DNA of 64,000 nt from Okapia johnstoni (taxonomy: Eukaryota > Chordata > Mammalia > Artiodactyla > Giraffidae). Where the stretch lies: positions 121,034,213 to 121,098,212 of the forward strand of contig CM044310.1 in assembly GCA_024291935.2 (NCBI GenBank), in the 5' to 3' direction. The position numbers were made by a program, and so were the translations under genes. Shown here piece after piece: positions 61,408 to 64,000 of the stretch (positions are counted from its first letter, which is position 1; the number at the start of each line of letters is the position of its first letter). The notes beneath the pieces were generated by a model. That model saw only the letters and a program-made list of their open reading frames with translations. It was not told the DNA's origin and did no database searches.

Positions 61408-61530
61408 CAGCTCAGTTCAGTCGCTCAGTCGGGTCCGACTCTGCGACCCCATGGACTGCAGCACGCCAGGCTTCCCTGTCGGTCCCCAACTCCCATACCT
61501 TACTCAAACTCATGTCCATCGAGGCGGGAA
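61408..61530 (-). repeat. BovB/Bov-A tail (minus)
   Basis: 'cagctcagttcagtcgctca', 'gcgaccccatggactgcagc' and 'actcaaactcatgtccatcg'. Confidence 0.9.
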
Positions 61531-61739
61531 TAAGCCTCCAGCAGTCCTGAGGAACAGGAAGGGAACTAAATAAATGCTCAAGATAACGCAGGTATGAACT
61601 GAGGCAGGCAAGCATCCATATGAAACTTAACTCAAAGCCTTATTTGAGAGGAAGTTGGGGGAAGGGTTTGGAAATGGAAGGTCAAATGTGTCATGATTTT
61701 CATCAAGGAAAAAGTCACTTTAAAAGTAGGAAAGGAGTG

Positions 61740-62540
61740 ACGGGGCAGCGGCCGTTAAGTGACAGCGTGGCCCAGGAACTGTTTTTCAACCCTGGAGCGC
61801 CCAAGGCCAGTCTGGATGGGCGGCCCCAGCTGGCACTGGGCGACTTCTGACCCCGAGCTGACTCACTCGCCGGATCACGCGCCAGCAACGGGCAAAACCC
61901 TTGAGGTCCGTGGAGGCCGCTGCCGAGTCGAGGTGTGTAACCAGAAAATTCGGAGAAAGGAAGACAAAAAGCCCTAAGGAGACAGGGAAGGAATGTGGGG
62001 TTGGGGGAGGAAAATGGGTCGGGAATCCAGGTGCTCGTTTCTCTCGAGGAAAGTGGCCGCGCTCCCGACACCCAGCGTCGCCCAACAAGACAGACTTGCA
62101 GCTCGGGAAGGTGTGTATGGAGGCTCCGCCGTACTGACCCACGGAGGCCGGGACAGGGAACGCGACAGGAGACGGTGAGACGCCAGCGCGCCGCAATCGT
62201 GCCAAAGGCTTCAGAGGAACCCAAAGCCTGAATATGGCGGCGCCGGAAGTCCCGCGACTTGGAGGCTCCTGGGAGTTGTAGTGCGGCAGGAGCATGACGC
62301 ATTTCCGTCGAGGCCGGAAGTGGCGGCCCTAAGCTCTTAGAACTTGGAGAGGATCCGGTGTGGTTTTGACGGGAGCGTAGGCGTCTAAACTCTTCACCCT
62401 TAGGAGGAGGGGCCGGGCGCGCTTCGTACACAGTCCTCTGCTGTGGCCGTGGGCACTGCCAAAACCAGTTCCGCGGCCGCCGTGCGCGGCGACATACGCG
62501 GCAGGTGCTTGGGTGGCTACAGACTGCGAGGGAAAGCACG
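61740..62540. promoter_or_regulatory. third CpG island, promoter of an unidentified gene
   Basis: CpG-dense block with a YY1-type element (AATATGGCGGC, 62231-62241) and ETS sites (GCCGGAAGT near 62242 and 62313). CTGGGAGTTGTAGT lies at 62269-62282, and 'atgacgcatttccgtcg' follows it. No coding exon is recognised beside it. Possible donors are weak on the plus strand after the motifs and good on the minus strand (GGCGA|GTGAGT near 61868). By human gene order the next plus-strand gene could be ZNF544, but this is only inference. Confidence 0.65.
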
Positions 62541-62582
62541 GAGACAGCGAACAAGCAGCCGCTACTCCTAGTCGGTTTCAGA

Positions 62583-62600
62583 TTTTTTTTTTTTTTTTAA
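62583..62600. repeat. poly(T) tract
   Basis: A run of about 16 T bordering the CpG island. Confidence 0.8.
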
Positions 62601-62799
62601 TTAAAGCACCTGCAGTTACTACACAGTAAGGTAACTGACCTCGTGTGCGCCAGGCGTAGAAAGCCAAACTCCAACAGCGGGAGTTTGCAGCAAAGTAAAG
62701 TTTTACTACGTGGAGACAAATCCTAGGAGTGTTTTAAAGGGAAAGAATGGAGCGGCTGGGGTTAATCATCGTTTTTTGGATATTTCTTGATCCTGTTAT

Positions 62800-62903
62800 T
62801 TTTGGCAACCCACTCCAGTATTCTTGCTTGAAGAATCCTCATGGACAGAGGAGCCTGGTAGCTCCATACCGTCGCAGAGTTGGACACGACTTAACACGAC
62901 GTC
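62800..62903 (+). repeat. Bov-tA SINE fragment (plus)
   Basis: 'ggcaacccactccagtattc', 'atggacagaggagcctggta' and 'agagttggacacgacttaac'. The tRNA head is missing. Confidence 0.88.
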
Positions 62904-62909
62904 TCTGGC

Positions 62910-63435
62910 CAGGTGATCCATGGCTCCAGGATCTGTTAGTTCAACTTGCTCTGGACAGACAGCTTCAGTTTGTATTAAAGTACGATGCTATCGATCGCAG
63001 CAGTTTTGGTCGTCTGGCACTGTTTGATTGATGTTCAGTTAGCGCGGAACTGAAGTCAGAGGGGAAAAGAAACGGGATACAGTTTTGGATAAGAGAGGTT
63101 AAACGTAAACTCGGCAGGGAAGTCGTTTCTAGGGGAACTCGTTTTCAACGGTAATTTCCTCTTCTGCTTTTCACTGCATGTGACAGAAACATTCCAATGT
63201 TGTCATAGTCCCCCTAAAATCAATGTACTACTTTTATAATGCTTACATGGGGATCTTTCACAATTTTCTTGACCTGTGTTTCGATACTACCTGTGTCATC
63301 CAGTTTTACTCCATCATTTACCACATTGCTCAGGAAGTGTGTGTTGTAGAAATAAAGCCCACTTAAAAGAGGACATGCAGAGGCTATTACTCAAGAGTCG
63401 GATCTAGCTGGGGGATCAACCACCATCCTTTGTGT
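62910..63435. other. unassigned DNA
   Basis: No gene or repeat recognised. Confidence 0.35.
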
Positions 63436-63439
63436 TTGA

Positions 63440-63745
63440 AGTGAAGTGAAGTGAAAATCGCTTAGTCGTGTCCAACTCTTTGCCACCCCACGAATTACAC
63501 AGTCCATGGAAATCTCTAGGCCAGACTACTGGAGTGAGTAGTCTTTCCCTTCTCCGGGGGAATCTTCCCAACCCAGGGATTGAACCCAGGTCTCCCACAT
63601 TGAAGGTGGATTCTTTACCAGCTGAGCCACAAGGGAAGCCCAAGAATACTGGAGTGGGTAGCCTATCCCTTTTTTAGGGGATATTCCCGACCCAGGAATT
63701 GAACCAGGGTCTCCTGCATTGCAGGCAGATTCTTTACCAACTCAG
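63440..63745 (-). repeat. Bov-tA SINE, one and a half copies (minus)
   Basis: A full reversed copy ends at 'gagccacaagggaagcccaa'. A second partial copy then starts at 'gaatactggagtgggtagcc' and ends near 'tctttaccaactcagctgag'. A (GAAGT)n run precedes the first. Confidence 0.92.
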
Positions 63746-64000
63746 CTGAGAGTAAAGCAGATTGGGAGGGGGGGAAAGATCATGGTGAAAAAAAAGAGAA
63801 GGTTCTGATTGGAGATTATTGTCTTGGGGGTCAGAAAGAAAAACTGGAAATTATCAACCAAGTCCTGAGAGCTGGGCTTGTTGCCAAAGAGGTTGTAGTT
63901 CGGAGTTCTGTTGTCTTATACTGACTTTCCTTTGCCTGTGTATTCATTCTCTGGGTATCACAGAAGTCATGTCTTCATCTCTGGATGGCTCCCTCCTCAT
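63746..64000. other. unassigned right edge
   Basis: No feature recognised before the window ends. Confidence 0.35.

Noticed and set aside
61715..62554. 279-codon minus-strand frame over the third CpG island
   Set aside because: Composition-driven. It crosses the YY1/ETS/SBS2-type promoter elements and has no recognisable domain.

Overview
The window is mammalian nuclear DNA from a ruminant, most likely a bovid. This rests on the repeats: dozens of Bov-tA and CHR-2 type tRNA-derived SINEs and several 3' pieces of the RTE-type LINE BovB, families typical of ruminants. Gene order and protein content match, from memory of the human proteins, the KRAB/SCAN zinc-finger cluster at the end of human chromosome 19 (19q13.43). 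The species cannot be fixed from the sequence alone, and no database search was possible.

Layout. 1-2.6 kb is repeats. At 2.7-3.0 kb is a GC-rich promoter with an NRF1-like site. At 8.57-11.98 kb (+) are the KRAB-A, KRAB-B and 16-finger exons of ZNF135. From 18.5 to 21.8 kb (-) lie decayed pieces that look like ZSCAN18, without a detectable SCAN domain. At 23.4-25.1 kb (-) is the single coding exon of ZNF329 (12 fingers). Its likely promoter and first exon lie in a CpG island at 34.0-34.8 kb, and the 9 kb between is mostly LINE and SINE debris. From 35 to 48 kb come nested transposons and a broken zinc-finger pseudogene (37.6-39.4 kb) split by an ERV-type solo LTR. At 48.7-49.4 kb a second CpG island starts the + strand gene recognised as ZNF274. 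Its start-codon exon (49.6 kb), KRAB-A exon (50.36 kb) and KRAB-B exon (51.22 kb) are intact, but its SCAN domain, second KRAB domain and zinc fingers were not found before the window ends. Within 52-61 kb are a second zinc-finger pseudogene (55.3-56.4 kb) and a U6-like pseudogene. A third CpG island at 61.7-62.5 kb has YY1, ETS and ZNF143-type sites and shares a 14-base promoter word with the ZNF274 island.

How the genes act. The KRAB-ZNF products are nuclear DNA-binding proteins expected to recruit TRIM28 (KAP1) and silence their targets, often transposons. ZNF329 has fingers but no KRAB domain. The window shows working zinc-finger genes, several stages of zinc-finger gene decay, and the dense transposon load typical of such clusters. 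I found no tRNA gene outside the SINEs, no CRISPR array and no other unrecognised multi-gene system. The points most worth checking are the decay of ZSCAN18, the LTR-split pseudogene, the apparently incomplete ZNF274, the shared promoter architecture, and the five-finger higher-order repeat of ZNF135.
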